Assembly: GCA_012960035.1 (NCBI GenBank)
Contig: DUBZ01000137.1
Location: forward strand, 111,248-175,247
Origin: Myxococcales bacterium
GTDB taxonomy: Bacteria > Myxococcota_A > UBA9160 > UBA4427
Reading direction: 5' to 3'
Length of the DNA stretch: 64,000 bases
The translations under genes and the position numbers were made by a program. The notes below the pieces were generated by a model that saw only the letters and a program-made list of their open reading frames with translations, searched no databases and was not told the origin of the DNA. Below, piece by piece: positions 18,384 to 26,730 of this stretch (positions are counted from its first letter, which is position 1; the number at the start of each line of letters is the position of its first letter).

Positions 18384-19253
18384 GTGAAATTTGGACTGAT
18401 CCCCGGCTACTACGCGGCACCGGTTTCAACCGCCGATTACACGACCGGCCTGGCGCGCGCAGCCGAAGAGCTTGGCTTCGAATCAATCTGGCCCGTCGAA
18501 CATGTGGTGATGCCCGAAGAGTACGAATCCAACTACCCGTACTCCCCCGATGGCCGCATGCCGATCCCCGACGCGGCGATCCCCGACCCGATCATTTGGA
18601 ACAGCTTCGCGGCAGCGCAGACCACAAACCTCGTGCTCGGCACCGCGATGGTGATCCTGCCCCAACACAACCCGCTGGTTTACGCGAAGGCGCTCGCGAG
18701 CCTCGACGCCCTTTCGGGCGGCCGCGCGATTCTGGGCGCCGGTATCGGCTGGCTCAAAGAAGAAGCCGAAGCTGTAGGAACGGACTTTTCGAATCGCGGC
18801 AAGCGCACCGACGAATACATCGAAGCGATGCGCGTGCTTTGGCGAGATCGCGTCGCGAGCTACGACGGCGAACACGTTTCGTTCACCAACGTGAAGTGCA
18901 GCCCGCACCCGGTTCGCGAAGGCGGCATCCCGATTCACATTGGCGGACACTCCAAAGCCGCAGCCCGCAGAGCGGGCCGCCTCGGCGATGGGTTCCTTCC
19001 CCTCGGCGGCAGCATTTCGCAACTCGGTGCGCTTTTCAAAATTGCCCAAGACACGGCGACTGACGTGGGCCGCGACCCAGCCGCCATCGAGCTCACTTAC
19101 TCGGGCATGATGACCCACGACATGGCGCTCGAAATCGAGCAAGCCGGCGCACACCGCATGCTTGTCGCTTCGGTCGACGCCGACCTCGAAAGCGCCAAAC
19201 GCACCCTTGGCGAGTTCAGCGAACAAGTCATCGCGAAATTTGGCAGCGCCTAG
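18384..19253 (+). CDS. LLM-class (probably F420-dependent) oxidoreductase
   Basis: 289 residues. Luciferase-like monooxygenase TIM barrel: N-terminal MKFGLIP strand, ESIWPVEHV, GTAMVILPQHNP, GGRAILGAGIGW and IPIHIGGHS are typical of the TIGR03619 F420-dependent group. GTG start after AGGAGTC. It heads a run LLM - FadE30-like - IpdF-like (gap 53 then 52 bases). A role in reducing or oxidising a ring intermediate is inferred. In Actinobacteria F420 enzymes often accompany steroid genes; cofactor F420 versus FMN cannot be decided from sequence alone. Confidence 0.82.
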   Translation: MKFGLIPGYYAAPVSTADYTTGLARAAEELGFESIWPVEHVVMPEEYESNYPYSPDGRMPIPDAAIPDPIIWNSFAAAQTTNLVLGTAMVILPQHNPLVYAKALASLDALSGGRAILGAGIGWLKEEAEAVGTDFSNRGKRTDEYIEAMRVLWRDRVASYDGEHVSFTNVKCSPHPVREGGIPIHIGGHSKAAARRAGRLGDGFLPLGGSISQLGALFKIAQDTATDVGRDPAAIELTYSGMMTHDMALEIEQAGAHRMLVASVDADLESAKRTLGEFSEQVIAKFGSA

Positions 19254-19306
19254 TCGCGACGCACCGCGCGCTCCTCGAACTCGCACCTCCGCAAAAGGTC
19301 AGTCCT

Positions 19307-20494
19307 GTGAATACAAGCTTCAGCAAAGAAGACGAAATTTTTCGCACCGAGATCGCCGAATGGCTCACAAGGAACCTCACCGGCGAATTCGCTCCGGTGA
19401 AGGGTCGCGGTGGACCGGGCGACGAACATGCGCTTTTCGAAGAACGCCACGCGTGGGAAAGAAAGCTGGGCGCAGACGGTTGGATCGGCGTGGGATGGCC
19501 CAAGGAAGTCGGAGGCCGGGACCTGAGCCTCAACCAACAAGTCATCTTCTACGAAGAATACGCGCGCGCCCAAGGCCCGGGCCGTGTTGGACACATTGGC
19601 GAAGGGCTGCTCGGCCCAACATTGATCCACTTCGGCACCGACGAACAGAAGGCGCGCTTCCTCCCCGGCATCTTGAGCGGCGAAACCGTTTGGTGCCAGG
19701 GCTACAGCGAACCCAATGCGGGTTCCGACCTCGCAAACGTTCAAACCCGCGCCGAGCGCCAGGGTGACGAATGGGTGTTGAACGGACAAAAGGTATGGAC
19801 CTCGGGCGCGGCGTGGTCGCAGTGGTGCTTTGTCGTCTGCCGGACCGACCCCGACGCGCAGCCCAAGCACCGGGGCATTTCGTACATCCTCGTGCCCATG
19901 GACCAAGAAGGCGTCGAGATCCGCCCTATCGAACAGATGACCGGCGACTCCGAGTTCAGCGAAGTGTTCTTCAACAACGCACGCTCGGACATCGGCAACA
20001 TCGTGGGCGGCGAAAACGGCGGCTGGAAGGTTTCGATGGGCACGCTGGCTTTTGAGCGTGGGGCTTCGACGCTCGGCCAGCAGATGCTGTTCAACAATGA
20101 ACTTGAAGAGATCATTGCGATTGCAAAAGAGAACGGGAAAGCGAAAGACCCCGTGATGCGTCAGCGCATCGTCGACGCGTGGATCGGCCTGCGACTCCAA
20201 CGCTATAACGCCCTTCGCATGTTGAGTGGAGAAGAAGGCGCCATCCCCGGACGCGAGTCGATGATCACCAAGATTTTTTGGGCGACGTGGCACCGAGATC
20301 TTGGCAAGCTCGCCATGGACGTGATGGGCTCGCACTCAGAAATCGCGGATGGCGCCCCGTACGATCTCAACTCGCTCCAACGCATGTACCTCTTCACGCG
20401 CTCGGACACCATTTACGCCGGATCAAACGAGATCCAACGGAACATCATCAGCGAGCGAGCCCTCGGCATGCCGCGCGAACCGCGCCCCGCGTGA
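19307..20494 (+). CDS. fadE30: FadE30-like acyl-CoA dehydrogenase
   Basis: 395 residues, standard acyl-CoA dehydrogenase length. It shows EEYARA, GEGLLGPTLI, WCQGYSEPNAGSDLA, NGQKVWTS, FERGASTLGQQ, the C-terminal LFTRSDTIYAGSNEIQRN and the final LGMPRE. These blocks match my recollection of mycobacterial FadE30, which dehydrogenates a CoA ester in C/D-ring (HIP) catabolism. FAD-dependent and cytosolic. GTG start with a modest AAAGGTC ribosome site. It sits between the LLM and IpdF-like genes as in a co-transcribed set; in M. tuberculosis the FadE30, FadD3 and IpdF genes are also adjacent. Confidence 0.8.
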   Translation: MNTSFSKEDEIFRTEIAEWLTRNLTGEFAPVKGRGGPGDEHALFEERHAWERKLGADGWIGVGWPKEVGGRDLSLNQQVIFYEEYARAQGPGRVGHIGEGLLGPTLIHFGTDEQKARFLPGILSGETVWCQGYSEPNAGSDLANVQTRAERQGDEWVLNGQKVWTSGAAWSQWCFVVCRTDPDAQPKHRGISYILVPMDQEGVEIRPIEQMTGDSEFSEVFFNNARSDIGNIVGGENGGWKVSMGTLAFERGASTLGQQMLFNNELEEIIAIAKENGKAKDPVMRQRIVDAWIGLRLQRYNALRMLSGEEGAIPGRESMITKIFWATWHRDLGKLAMDVMGSHSEIADGAPYDLNSLQRMYLFTRSDTIYAGSNEIQRNIISERALGMPREPRPA

Positions 20495-20546
20495 TCCATC
20501 ACGTACTGCGCGCTCGTTTCTTAGTTTCTCTTTAAGGAGACATTCG

Positions 20547-21329
20547 ATGAGCCAGACCCCGCCCCCGTACGTTGAGGGACACAACCTGCTCGCCGGCAAG
20601 ACGGTGCTCGTCACCGCCGCTGCGGGCAAAGGCATCGGCTTTGCGACTGCGAAGAAGTGCCTCGAAGAAGGCGCGCGTGTGATGATCAGCGACATTCACG
20701 ATCGCCGACTCGCCGAAGCCGCCGACGCTCTCGAACAAGAATGCGGCGTCGCAGTTCCGACAAAGATCTGCAACGTTTCACAAGAAGAAGACGTGCGCGG
20801 CTTGATCGACGCTGCGGTCTCCGAGTTCGGTCAACTCGACGTGTTGATTAACAACGCCGGCCTCGGCGGCACCGCGAACGTCGTCGACATGACGGATGAG
20901 CAATGGAGCATGGTGCTCGACGTCACGCTTACCGGAACCTTTCGCATGACCCGGGCGGCTCTCCCTCATATGATGGCAAACAAGAGCGGCGTGATCGTCA
21001 ACAATGCCTCGGTACTCGGCTGGCGCGCGCAAGTTGGACAAGCCCACTATGCGGCCGCAAAAGCCGGTGTCATGGCGCTCACGCGCTGTTCTGCACTGGA
21101 AGCCGCCGAGTTCGGCGTGCGGATCAATTGCGTTTCTCCGAGCTTCGCCACGCACCCGTTCCTAGTGAAGACCACGCCGAAAGAAACTCTCGACGCCCTG
21201 GAAGCACAAGAAGCCTTCGGCCGCGGTGCCCAGCCCTTCGAAGTTGCGAACGTGATGGTCTTCCTCGCGAGCGACTACTCTTCGTACATGACGGGCGAAA
21301 CCGTTTCTGTGAGTAGCCAGCGCGCCTGA
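20547..21329 (+). CDS. ipdF: IpdF-like SDR (steroid C/D-ring reductase/dehydrogenase)
   Basis: 260 residues. The family marker is the unusual nucleotide motif VTAAAGKGIGFATAKK in place of plain TGxxxGIG, then NNAGLGG, VNNASVLGWRAQ, catalytic HYAAAKAGVMALTRCS, and a tail SDYSSYMTGE. This pattern is, from memory, very close to Rv3559c (IpdF), which acts on a hydroxylated HIP-derived CoA ester. AAGGAGA precedes the ATG at 20547. It is the last gene of the LLM-FadE30-IpdF run. This is the strongest single marker for steroid-nucleus breakdown in the window. Confidence 0.82.
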   Translation: MSQTPPPYVEGHNLLAGKTVLVTAAAGKGIGFATAKKCLEEGARVMISDIHDRRLAEAADALEQECGVAVPTKICNVSQEEDVRGLIDAAVSEFGQLDVLINNAGLGGTANVVDMTDEQWSMVLDVTLTGTFRMTRAALPHMMANKSGVIVNNASVLGWRAQVGQAHYAAAKAGVMALTRCSALEAAEFGVRINCVSPSFATHPFLVKTTPKETLDALEAQEAFGRGAQPFEVANVMVFLASDYSSYMTGETVSVSSQRA

Positions 21330-21334
21330 TCTAC

Positions 21335-21358
21335 CGTCGTTCAGCAACGCGAACGACG
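21335..21358 (+). terminator. Stem-loop between ipdF and cysK
   Basis: A perfect 8-bp inverted repeat CGTCGTTC-AGCAACGC-GAACGACG directly after the ipdF-like stop. No T-run follows, so it may be a Rho-assisted terminator or an mRNA-processing hairpin rather than an intrinsic terminator. Confidence 0.4.
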
Positions 21359-21387
21359 ACCAAAGCATTTACAGCAGGAGCCCCACG

Positions 21388-22386
21388 ATGGACACACGAT
21401 CCGGTTTCGTCGGCAGTATCGGCAACACGCCCCTCATTCGATTAAATCGCATTTCGGACATGACGGGCTGCGAGATCCTCGCCAAAGCCGAATTCATGAA
21501 TCCCGGCGGGTCGGTGAAAGACCGCGCCGCGCTCGCGATCGTGCTCGACGCCGAAAAAAAGGGCGACCTCAAGCCCGGCGGCACCATCGTCGAAGGCACC
21601 GCGGGCAACACGGGAATTGGCCTCGCGCTCGTGGGCAACGCGCTCGGCTACCGCACGGTGATCGTCATCCCCGATACCCAGAGCCAAGAAAAGAAAGACA
21701 TGCTTCGCCTCTGCGGCGCGGACCTGCGTGAAGTCCCCGCGGTTCCTTTCAAGAACCCCGACAACTTCGTCCACGTGTCTCGACGCCTCGCCGAAGATCT
21801 CGCGAAGACCGAACCTGCGGGCGCGATCTGGGCGAACCAGTTTGACAACCTCGCCAACCGCCAGGGCCACATCGACCTGACCGGGCCCGAGATCTTCGAG
21901 CAAACCGGCGGCAAGGTCGACGGCTTCATCTGCGCGGTCGGCACAGGGGGCACCCTTTCCGGGGTCGGGATCGCGCTGAAAGAACGCAACCCCGACATCA
22001 AGATCGGCCTCGCCGACCCGATGGGAGCCGCGATCTTCAACTACTTCAAGCACGGCGAACTGAAGTCGAGTGGCAACTCAATCACCGAGGGCATTGGCCA
22101 GGGCCGTATTACAGCCAACATCGAAGGCATGCCGATCGACGAGATGTACCAGGTCCCGGACGAAGAATGGCTTCCGATCGTGTTCGACTTGCTCAAGCTC
22201 GACGGCTTCTGCGTCGGCGGCTCGAGCGGGGTCAACGTTGCGGGCGCGATCAAGCTCGCAAAGGACATGGGCCCCGGCCATACGATCGTCACCATCCTTT
22301 GCGACAGCGGCACGCGCTACCAGAGCAAGATGTTCAATCCCAGCTTCCTCAAAGAGAAGGGCTTGCCCGCTCCCGACTGGTTGTAG
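21388..22386 (+). CDS. cysK: Cysteine synthase A (O-acetylserine sulfhydrylase)
   Basis: 332 residues. PLP enzyme of fold type II with the PLP-lysine in NPGGSVKDRAA, the substrate loop EGTAGNTGIG, the phosphate-binding GTGGTLSG and CVGGSSGVN near the C-terminus. It makes cysteine from O-acetylserine and sulfide in the cytosol. AGGAG lies nine bases upstream of the ATG. It follows the ipdF-like gene on the same strand but is separated by a stem-loop, so it may be independently transcribed. A cystathionine beta-synthase-type activity is the main alternative. Confidence 0.88.
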   Translation: MDTRSGFVGSIGNTPLIRLNRISDMTGCEILAKAEFMNPGGSVKDRAALAIVLDAEKKGDLKPGGTIVEGTAGNTGIGLALVGNALGYRTVIVIPDTQSQEKKDMLRLCGADLREVPAVPFKNPDNFVHVSRRLAEDLAKTEPAGAIWANQFDNLANRQGHIDLTGPEIFEQTGGKVDGFICAVGTGGTLSGVGIALKERNPDIKIGLADPMGAAIFNYFKHGELKSSGNSITEGIGQGRITANIEGMPIDEMYQVPDEEWLPIVFDLLKLDGFCVGGSSGVNVAGAIKLAKDMGPGHTIVTILCDSGTRYQSKMFNPSFLKEKGLPAPDWL

Positions 22387-22459
22387 CTCGCAAGTTTTGT
22401 TCGGCCTCTCGCGCGCAAGCGACTGCCGAGTATATTGCACGCATGATGACACACGCTGA

Positions 22460-23377
22460 ATGACCGCTACCGCGATTGCACTCGTCCTCGCGTCGGTGGT
22501 TCTTCATGCGGCTTGGAACGCGGTCGCCAAGGGTCGCCCTACCTTCGCGTTCTTCTATTACAGCAACATCGTCGGCGCGATCTTGCTGCTCCCTGTCGTG
22601 TACCTCCACGCAGACGTGGTCTGGAAACTCCCGCAGACCGTCTGGTGGTTCTTGACGTTTGCGGGGATGGCACAAGCCGTGGGCGGGCTCGCTTTGATGC
22701 GGGCTTATGCCGCCGCCGACCTTTCGGTCGCGTACCCTCTCATTCGTTCGCTCGGTCCCGTGTTTGTTGTGTTGGGCTCGCTCGCGCTGGGGAGACAAGA
22801 CGCGATCAGCATCGGCTGCTTGCTCGGCATCGCGGCGATCGTGGTGGGTACCGCGACCCTCGGTCTGAGCAATATGCGCGCGCTTGGCCAGCGGACGTTT
22901 TCGGGGATCGGCCTCTTCTTTTGTGTCAGCGCCGCCCTAGCGACAATGGGTTACACGCTGATCGATGACGCCGGCGTTCACGAAGTACTGAACTCCGGAG
23001 CACTCGATCAGTTGCGCGAAGCACCCGCCCGCTCCGGCCTCCTCTACGCGTCCATCGAAGGCTGGTTTTCGTGCTTTTGGATGAGCGTTTGGTTATTCCG
23101 CAAACGAGAGTATCGAGCGGAGCTGCGGACATACACGTCGCGCGCGGCGATCCGCGATGCCGTTGTCGTTGGCATCGGGAGCTACGCGTCTTACGCCCTA
23201 GTGTTGATCGCGATGCTCTACGCGAGCGACGTGAGTTACGTCGCGGGCTTTCGCCAGCTCTCGATACCGCTCGGGGCCGCGATCGGGGTATTATGGTACG
23301 GCGAACACATCGACGGCATGAAAGCCTTTGGGCTTTCAGCCATGCTGGCCGGCCTACTCGCAATCGCCCTCACGTAG
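22460..23377 (+). CDS. EamA-family (DMT) transporter
   Basis: 305 residues with about ten hydrophobic helices in two repeats, as in drug/metabolite exporters of the EamA family (N-terminal TAIALVLASVVLHAAWNAVAKG; RAYAAADLSVAYPLIRSLGPV; second repeat SYVAGFRQLSIPLGAAIGV). Cytoplasmic membrane; substrate unknown. The ribosome site is weak. It follows cysK by 73 bases; an amino-acid-derivative exporter would fit but is only a guess. Confidence 0.82.
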   Translation: MTATAIALVLASVVLHAAWNAVAKGRPTFAFFYYSNIVGAILLLPVVYLHADVVWKLPQTVWWFLTFAGMAQAVGGLALMRAYAAADLSVAYPLIRSLGPVFVVLGSLALGRQDAISIGCLLGIAAIVVGTATLGLSNMRALGQRTFSGIGLFFCVSAALATMGYTLIDDAGVHEVLNSGALDQLREAPARSGLLYASIEGWFSCFWMSVWLFRKREYRAELRTYTSRAAIRDAVVVGIGSYASYALVLIAMLYASDVSYVAGFRQLSIPLGAAIGVLWYGEHIDGMKAFGLSAMLAGLLAIALT

Positions 23378-23422
23378 GCTCACCTTGGCTTTCCTTGGCG
23401 TACGCAGGGGATGCGCTCGACT

Positions 23423-24058
23423 CTACGCTTTGAGCCAATCTGTGAGTCTTGCGCGCATAAGCTTCAAGCCCGGACCCTTCATAAAGAAGTGATCCGTGTC
23501 CTCCAGCACGTGAAACTCAACGCTCGGCAGACCTTTCACGACCTTCTCGAGATCTGACGCACTTGCGAGAGCGTCATAATCGCCGACCGCGATAAAGATC
23601 TTGCCTTTGAAGTTGGCAAGCCGGTCGGTGTCGAGCATCACCGGAGGGGGTGCGACAAGGGCGAGTTTACGCACCGTCGATCGATGCGCGGCCAGGATGG
23701 CGGTCGCAGCACCAAATGAATATCCCGCAGCCACCAACGGCGGCGTCACCGAGTCTTCCAGGAAGTCGAGTGCTGCGTTGTAGTCTTCAAGCGCGTCGGA
23801 GATTTCTCCACTTGGCTTGCCCGCGCTCGCTCCCACGCCACGCCAGTCAAACCTCAACGCTGCGATGCCCGCCTTTTCGCAAGCGAAGTCCATCGCGCCA
23901 ACGACGGGTGATTCCATACTTCCGCCGTAGAGCGGGTGCGGAGCTGCGATCACTGCGCCGCCCGACTCTTTGTCCTGACCCATGCGAAAGAGACCATCGA
24001 GCACACGGCCCTTTCGGTCGTCGGTGTCGGGAAGCGCGATCGCGGCTGCCTGTTCCAT
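23423..24058 (-). CDS. Alpha/beta hydrolase
   Basis: 211 residues, small hydrolase of the type with oxyanion HPLYGG, FDWRGVGAS, nucleophile elbow GYSFGA, acid in VGDYDAL, and histidine in DTDHFF. The triad is complete. Cytosolic esterase or peptidase of unknown substrate. AAGGAAC precedes the ATG. It is convergent with the EamA gene and divergent from the Nudix gene. Confidence 0.8.
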   Translation of the reverse strand: MEQAAAIALPDTDDRKGRVLDGLFRMGQDKESGGAVIAAPHPLYGGSMESPVVGAMDFACEKAGIAALRFDWRGVGASAGKPSGEISDALEDYNAALDFLEDSVTPPLVAAGYSFGAATAILAAHRSTVRKLALVAPPPVMLDTDRLANFKGKIFIAVGDYDALASASDLEKVVKGLPSVEFHVLEDTDHFFMKGPGLKLMRARLTDWLKA

Positions 24059-24162
24059 TCAAACGTTCCTTGTCTAGACCCACAATGTGACACGCGCACC
24101 GCGCACTTCCGATCCCGCTAACCTACAAGCTATCTCATAGACGTGACGTAGAGGAGCCGAGC

Positions 24163-24699
24163 ATGCGCGAAGTGGGTCGCTACAAGGGGAAATTTCTGGA
24201 AATGGTGACGGAAGAAATCGACCTTCCAAACGGAGCCACCGCGACCCTCGATTTGATTCGCCACCCCGGCGCATCCGCCGTGGTTCCGTTCCTCGACGAT
24301 GAAAATGTGCTGCTCATCCGTCAGTACCGTCATGCGGCGGGCGGAACCCTCCTCGAAATTCCGGCCGGCAAACTCGAACCCAACGAGCCGCCGGAAACGT
24401 GTGCAGTGCGAGAACTCGAAGAGGAAACGGGTTGGCGCGCGGGCCGCATCGAAAAGCTGGGGTCGATCCTCACGACCCCCGGCTTCACCGACGAGAAGAT
24501 CCACCTTTATGCCGCATTCGATCTCACTCAGGTCGGAGCCGCGCTAGAAGAAGACGAAATCATCGAGGCGGCCCCCATGTCGCTTGCGGATGCGCTCAGT
24601 CTCATTTGGTCCGGCGAACTGACCGACGCGAAGAGTGTCGTGGCGCTACTGCAGGCCGCAAAATTAACAGGGCAACTCGACGGTCGAGCCGCCCGATAG
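24163..24699 (+). CDS. Nudix hydrolase (ADP-ribose pyrophosphatase-like)
   Basis: 178 residues. The Nudix box is complete, running from GKLEPNE through AVRELEEETGW with the required G, E, RE, EE and G positions. The preceding IRQYRHAAGGTLLEIPAG and downstream TTPGFTDEKIHLYAA are typical of ADP-ribose or ADP-sugar pyrophosphatases (NudF-like). A housekeeping role in nucleotide-sugar clearance is likely. AGAGGAG lies upstream of the ATG. Confidence 0.87.
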   Translation: MREVGRYKGKFLEMVTEEIDLPNGATATLDLIRHPGASAVVPFLDDENVLLIRQYRHAAGGTLLEIPAGKLEPNEPPETCAVRELEEETGWRAGRIEKLGSILTTPGFTDEKIHLYAAFDLTQVGAALEEDEIIEAAPMSLADALSLIWSGELTDAKSVVALLQAAKLTGQLDGRAAR

Positions 24700-24951
24700 C
24701 CAATTATTTGGGGGGTTCCTTGCGCCGACGTTGACGGAACCCCGCAGAATCCGTAGCCTTTTTGTTCCGATGGGTGACGCGCCCCACCGTCGGAAGGACG
24801 GTCGGTCAAGCTGCCCGTTACCAAGTCGCCAAGGAACAAGCTGAACCTTCGACCCATAGTCTCCCTCTAAGCTCTTGATCGTAAGATTGGCGAGCGCCGT
24901 GTGAGACAACTTTGAAGGTTGGGCAAGTTAAGCGACCAGGAGTGCGTATAC
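24700..24951. other. Intergenic region with GGGGTTCC/GGAACCCC stem-loop
   Basis: About 250 bases between nudix and rhomboid. It has an 8-bp stem (24712-24719 with 24736-24743) and a second hairpin ACCGTC-GGAAG-GACGGT near 24786. A TTTTT run is 18 bases after the first stem, too far for a clean intrinsic terminator. A small RNA is possible. I see no supported gene. Confidence 0.3.
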
Positions 24952-25710
24952 GTGTACGGCCGTGGTAGTCAGATGGGCTTTGGGCCCCCGGTTACTCCCG
25001 ACATCATCAAGAATTTGATCATCGCCAATGGCGTGGTTTTTATCGGACAGAACCTGAGCCACGCGGTGACCGAGCTGGGTGTCGTTTCTCCGGCATCGGT
25101 CTGGTTCAACTTTGAGTTGTGGCGCCCCTTCACCTACATGTGGCTTCACTCTTCCGGGCCATGGCACATTTTGTTCAACATGTTCAGCCTCTGGATGTTC
25201 GGAAGCCAGGTGGCGCTCCACTGGGGCGAAAAACGGTTCCTCCGTTACTACCTCGCCTGCGGTGTTGGCGCGGGCGTTTTGATCGCCACCATCCCGCTGA
25301 TCCCTTGGCTTATGGGGCTCCAGCCTCCGGGGCCCGAGTTCGGCTACCGAACCTTAGGCGCATCCGGCGCCGTGATGGGCTGTCTGCTCGCCTATTCCTT
25401 TACGTGGCCCACCCGTACGATCCAACTTCTTTTTCCACCGATCCCCATCAAGGCCATCTGGCTGATTCCGTTCCTTTTCTTTATGGAGTTCAGCTCGGGC
25501 CAGCAGGGTGTAAGTCACGTTGGCCATCTCGGTGGCGTGGTTGTGGGTTGGGTTTATCTCGCCCGCGAAGGACGAACGCCCGGTGTTCCCACGATTGACA
25601 GCATGAAGGTCAAGTGGCGCCGGTATCAGATGCGACAGAAGCTGCGCTCCGTGCACGAAGAAGAGCAACGCGATAGAAAGCGCAAGGACGATGATAAAAC
25701 GTTTCACTAG
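24952..25710 (+). CDS. Rhomboid-family intramembrane serine protease
   Basis: About 252 residues with six or so membrane helices. Rhomboid signatures: the WRPFTYMWLHS loop, HILFNMFSLWMFG, the catalytic Ser in GASGAVMG and the catalytic His in SHVGHLGG. It cleaves membrane-embedded substrates. The C-terminal ~50 residues are a charged cytoplasmic tail (RRYQMRQKLRSV ... RDRKRKDDD). GTG 24952 is preferred because AGGAG sits nine bases upstream; ATG 24973 is the alternative and TTG 24919 has no support. Confidence 0.88.
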   Translation: MYGRGSQMGFGPPVTPDIIKNLIIANGVVFIGQNLSHAVTELGVVSPASVWFNFELWRPFTYMWLHSSGPWHILFNMFSLWMFGSQVALHWGEKRFLRYYLACGVGAGVLIATIPLIPWLMGLQPPGPEFGYRTLGASGAVMGCLLAYSFTWPTRTIQLLFPPIPIKAIWLIPFLFFMEFSSGQQGVSHVGHLGGVVVGWVYLAREGRTPGVPTIDSMKVKWRRYQMRQKLRSVHEEEQRDRKRKDDDKTFH

Positions 25711-25758
25711 CGGTCTGCACTGTTGCGGCCGACAACGCGCCCATGGGAGCTTCGGGTA

Positions 25759-26655
25759 GTGGGAAATCGCGATCACGGGAAGAGTGAAGCGCAGGGCGGC
25801 GGACCCACGCACGGGTCCATCGGAGGGTTTATCCGCAGCTTGGTTTCGGGCATCCCGTGGAGCGAAAGCGCGGATGGCGAACAAGTCCTCAACCTCCCGA
25901 TCCCCGCGAACAAGCTTTTGCAAGTCCGCAACGGCAACGGACGCACGTCGATCATCGGCGAAGAGCGAGACGACATCGAAGTCACCGCCATCAAGCAAGC
26001 CCGCGCCGAATGTCCCCATGCGGCGAGCGAATTGGTGGGCGGCATGAACATCGTGGCCGATGAAGTAAACGGCGTCCTTGAGATCGGCATCGCGATCCCG
26101 CGCAAGTGGAACCGCTACGGGCGCGTCGCCCTCGCGATCCGCATGCCGAACTCGATTCAGACCGAAGTCTCGTCGTCGAACGGCAAGGTGAACGTCTGCG
26201 GGATGCGAGCCAACGTCCAAGCCCGTTCGGGCAACGGCAGTGTGAGTATTCGAGACGTCGTCGGTGACCTCGTCGTTAGCGCCGCGAACGCGAAGGTCTG
26301 TTGCAAGCACACCTGCGGCAAGGTCTCTGCACGGTCGAGCAATGGCAACGTCGAACTCCACGACCATTCGGGCTCAATCGATGCCATGACATCAAACGGA
26401 TCTATTCGCGTATCGGTCGCCCAGATCGATCAAGAGGGCGTGACACTTTCGACGAGCAACGGTCGCATTATGCTCGACTTGCCCGAGACGGTAGATGCCG
26501 AAGTCGATGTGCGGGTAGACAACGGCGTCATCCGAAACGACCGATCAGAAGATCCGGGCATCACCGAGAGTGCCGGACGGGTACGCGGAAAATTCGGCGA
26601 AGGCGGGCCGTTGATCAAACTTCGCACGTCGAACGGCACGATCTCGATCCACTAG
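25759..26655 (+). CDS. DUF4097-like beta-repeat protein
   Basis: About 298 residues, GTG start after GGGAG (alternative TTG 25723). The body repeats short units centred on NGN/SNG turns (VRNGNGRTSI, SSSNGKVNV, RSGNGSVSI, RSSNGNVEL, TSNGSIRV, STSNGRIML, RTSNGTISI). These are typical of DUF4097 right-handed beta-helix adhesin-like domains. No signal peptide is evident. Three Cys are clustered in one turn (VCCKHTC). Function unknown. It lies 48 bases after the rhomboid gene on the same strand and is likely co-transcribed. Confidence 0.75.
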   Translation: MGNRDHGKSEAQGGGPTHGSIGGFIRSLVSGIPWSESADGEQVLNLPIPANKLLQVRNGNGRTSIIGEERDDIEVTAIKQARAECPHAASELVGGMNIVADEVNGVLEIGIAIPRKWNRYGRVALAIRMPNSIQTEVSSSNGKVNVCGMRANVQARSGNGSVSIRDVVGDLVVSAANAKVCCKHTCGKVSARSSNGNVELHDHSGSIDAMTSNGSIRVSVAQIDQEGVTLSTSNGRIMLDLPETVDAEVDVRVDNGVIRNDRSEDPGITESAGRVRGKFGEGGPLIKLRTSNGTISIH

Positions 26656-26680
26656 CGCGACCTCGTCCCGGCCAATCCGT

Positions 26681-26730
26681 CACCGAATGCGCCGGCGACT
26701 CCCGCAGCCTAAGTGCCGCGCAGCCTCCTA
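26681..26730 (-). repeat. REP-like dispersed repeat, copy E
   Basis: Minus strand: TAGGAGGCTGCGCGGCAC followed by a GC-rich tail. TAG (26728-26730) is the stop codon of gspB. The TGC-GCG-GCA core is shared with copies A and D. Confidence 0.6.

Noticed and set aside
24664..24909. An 81-codon minus-strand frame between nudix and rhomboid
   Set aside because: TTG start without a ribosome site and no family resemblance; the region has stem-loops more typical of a non-coding leader.
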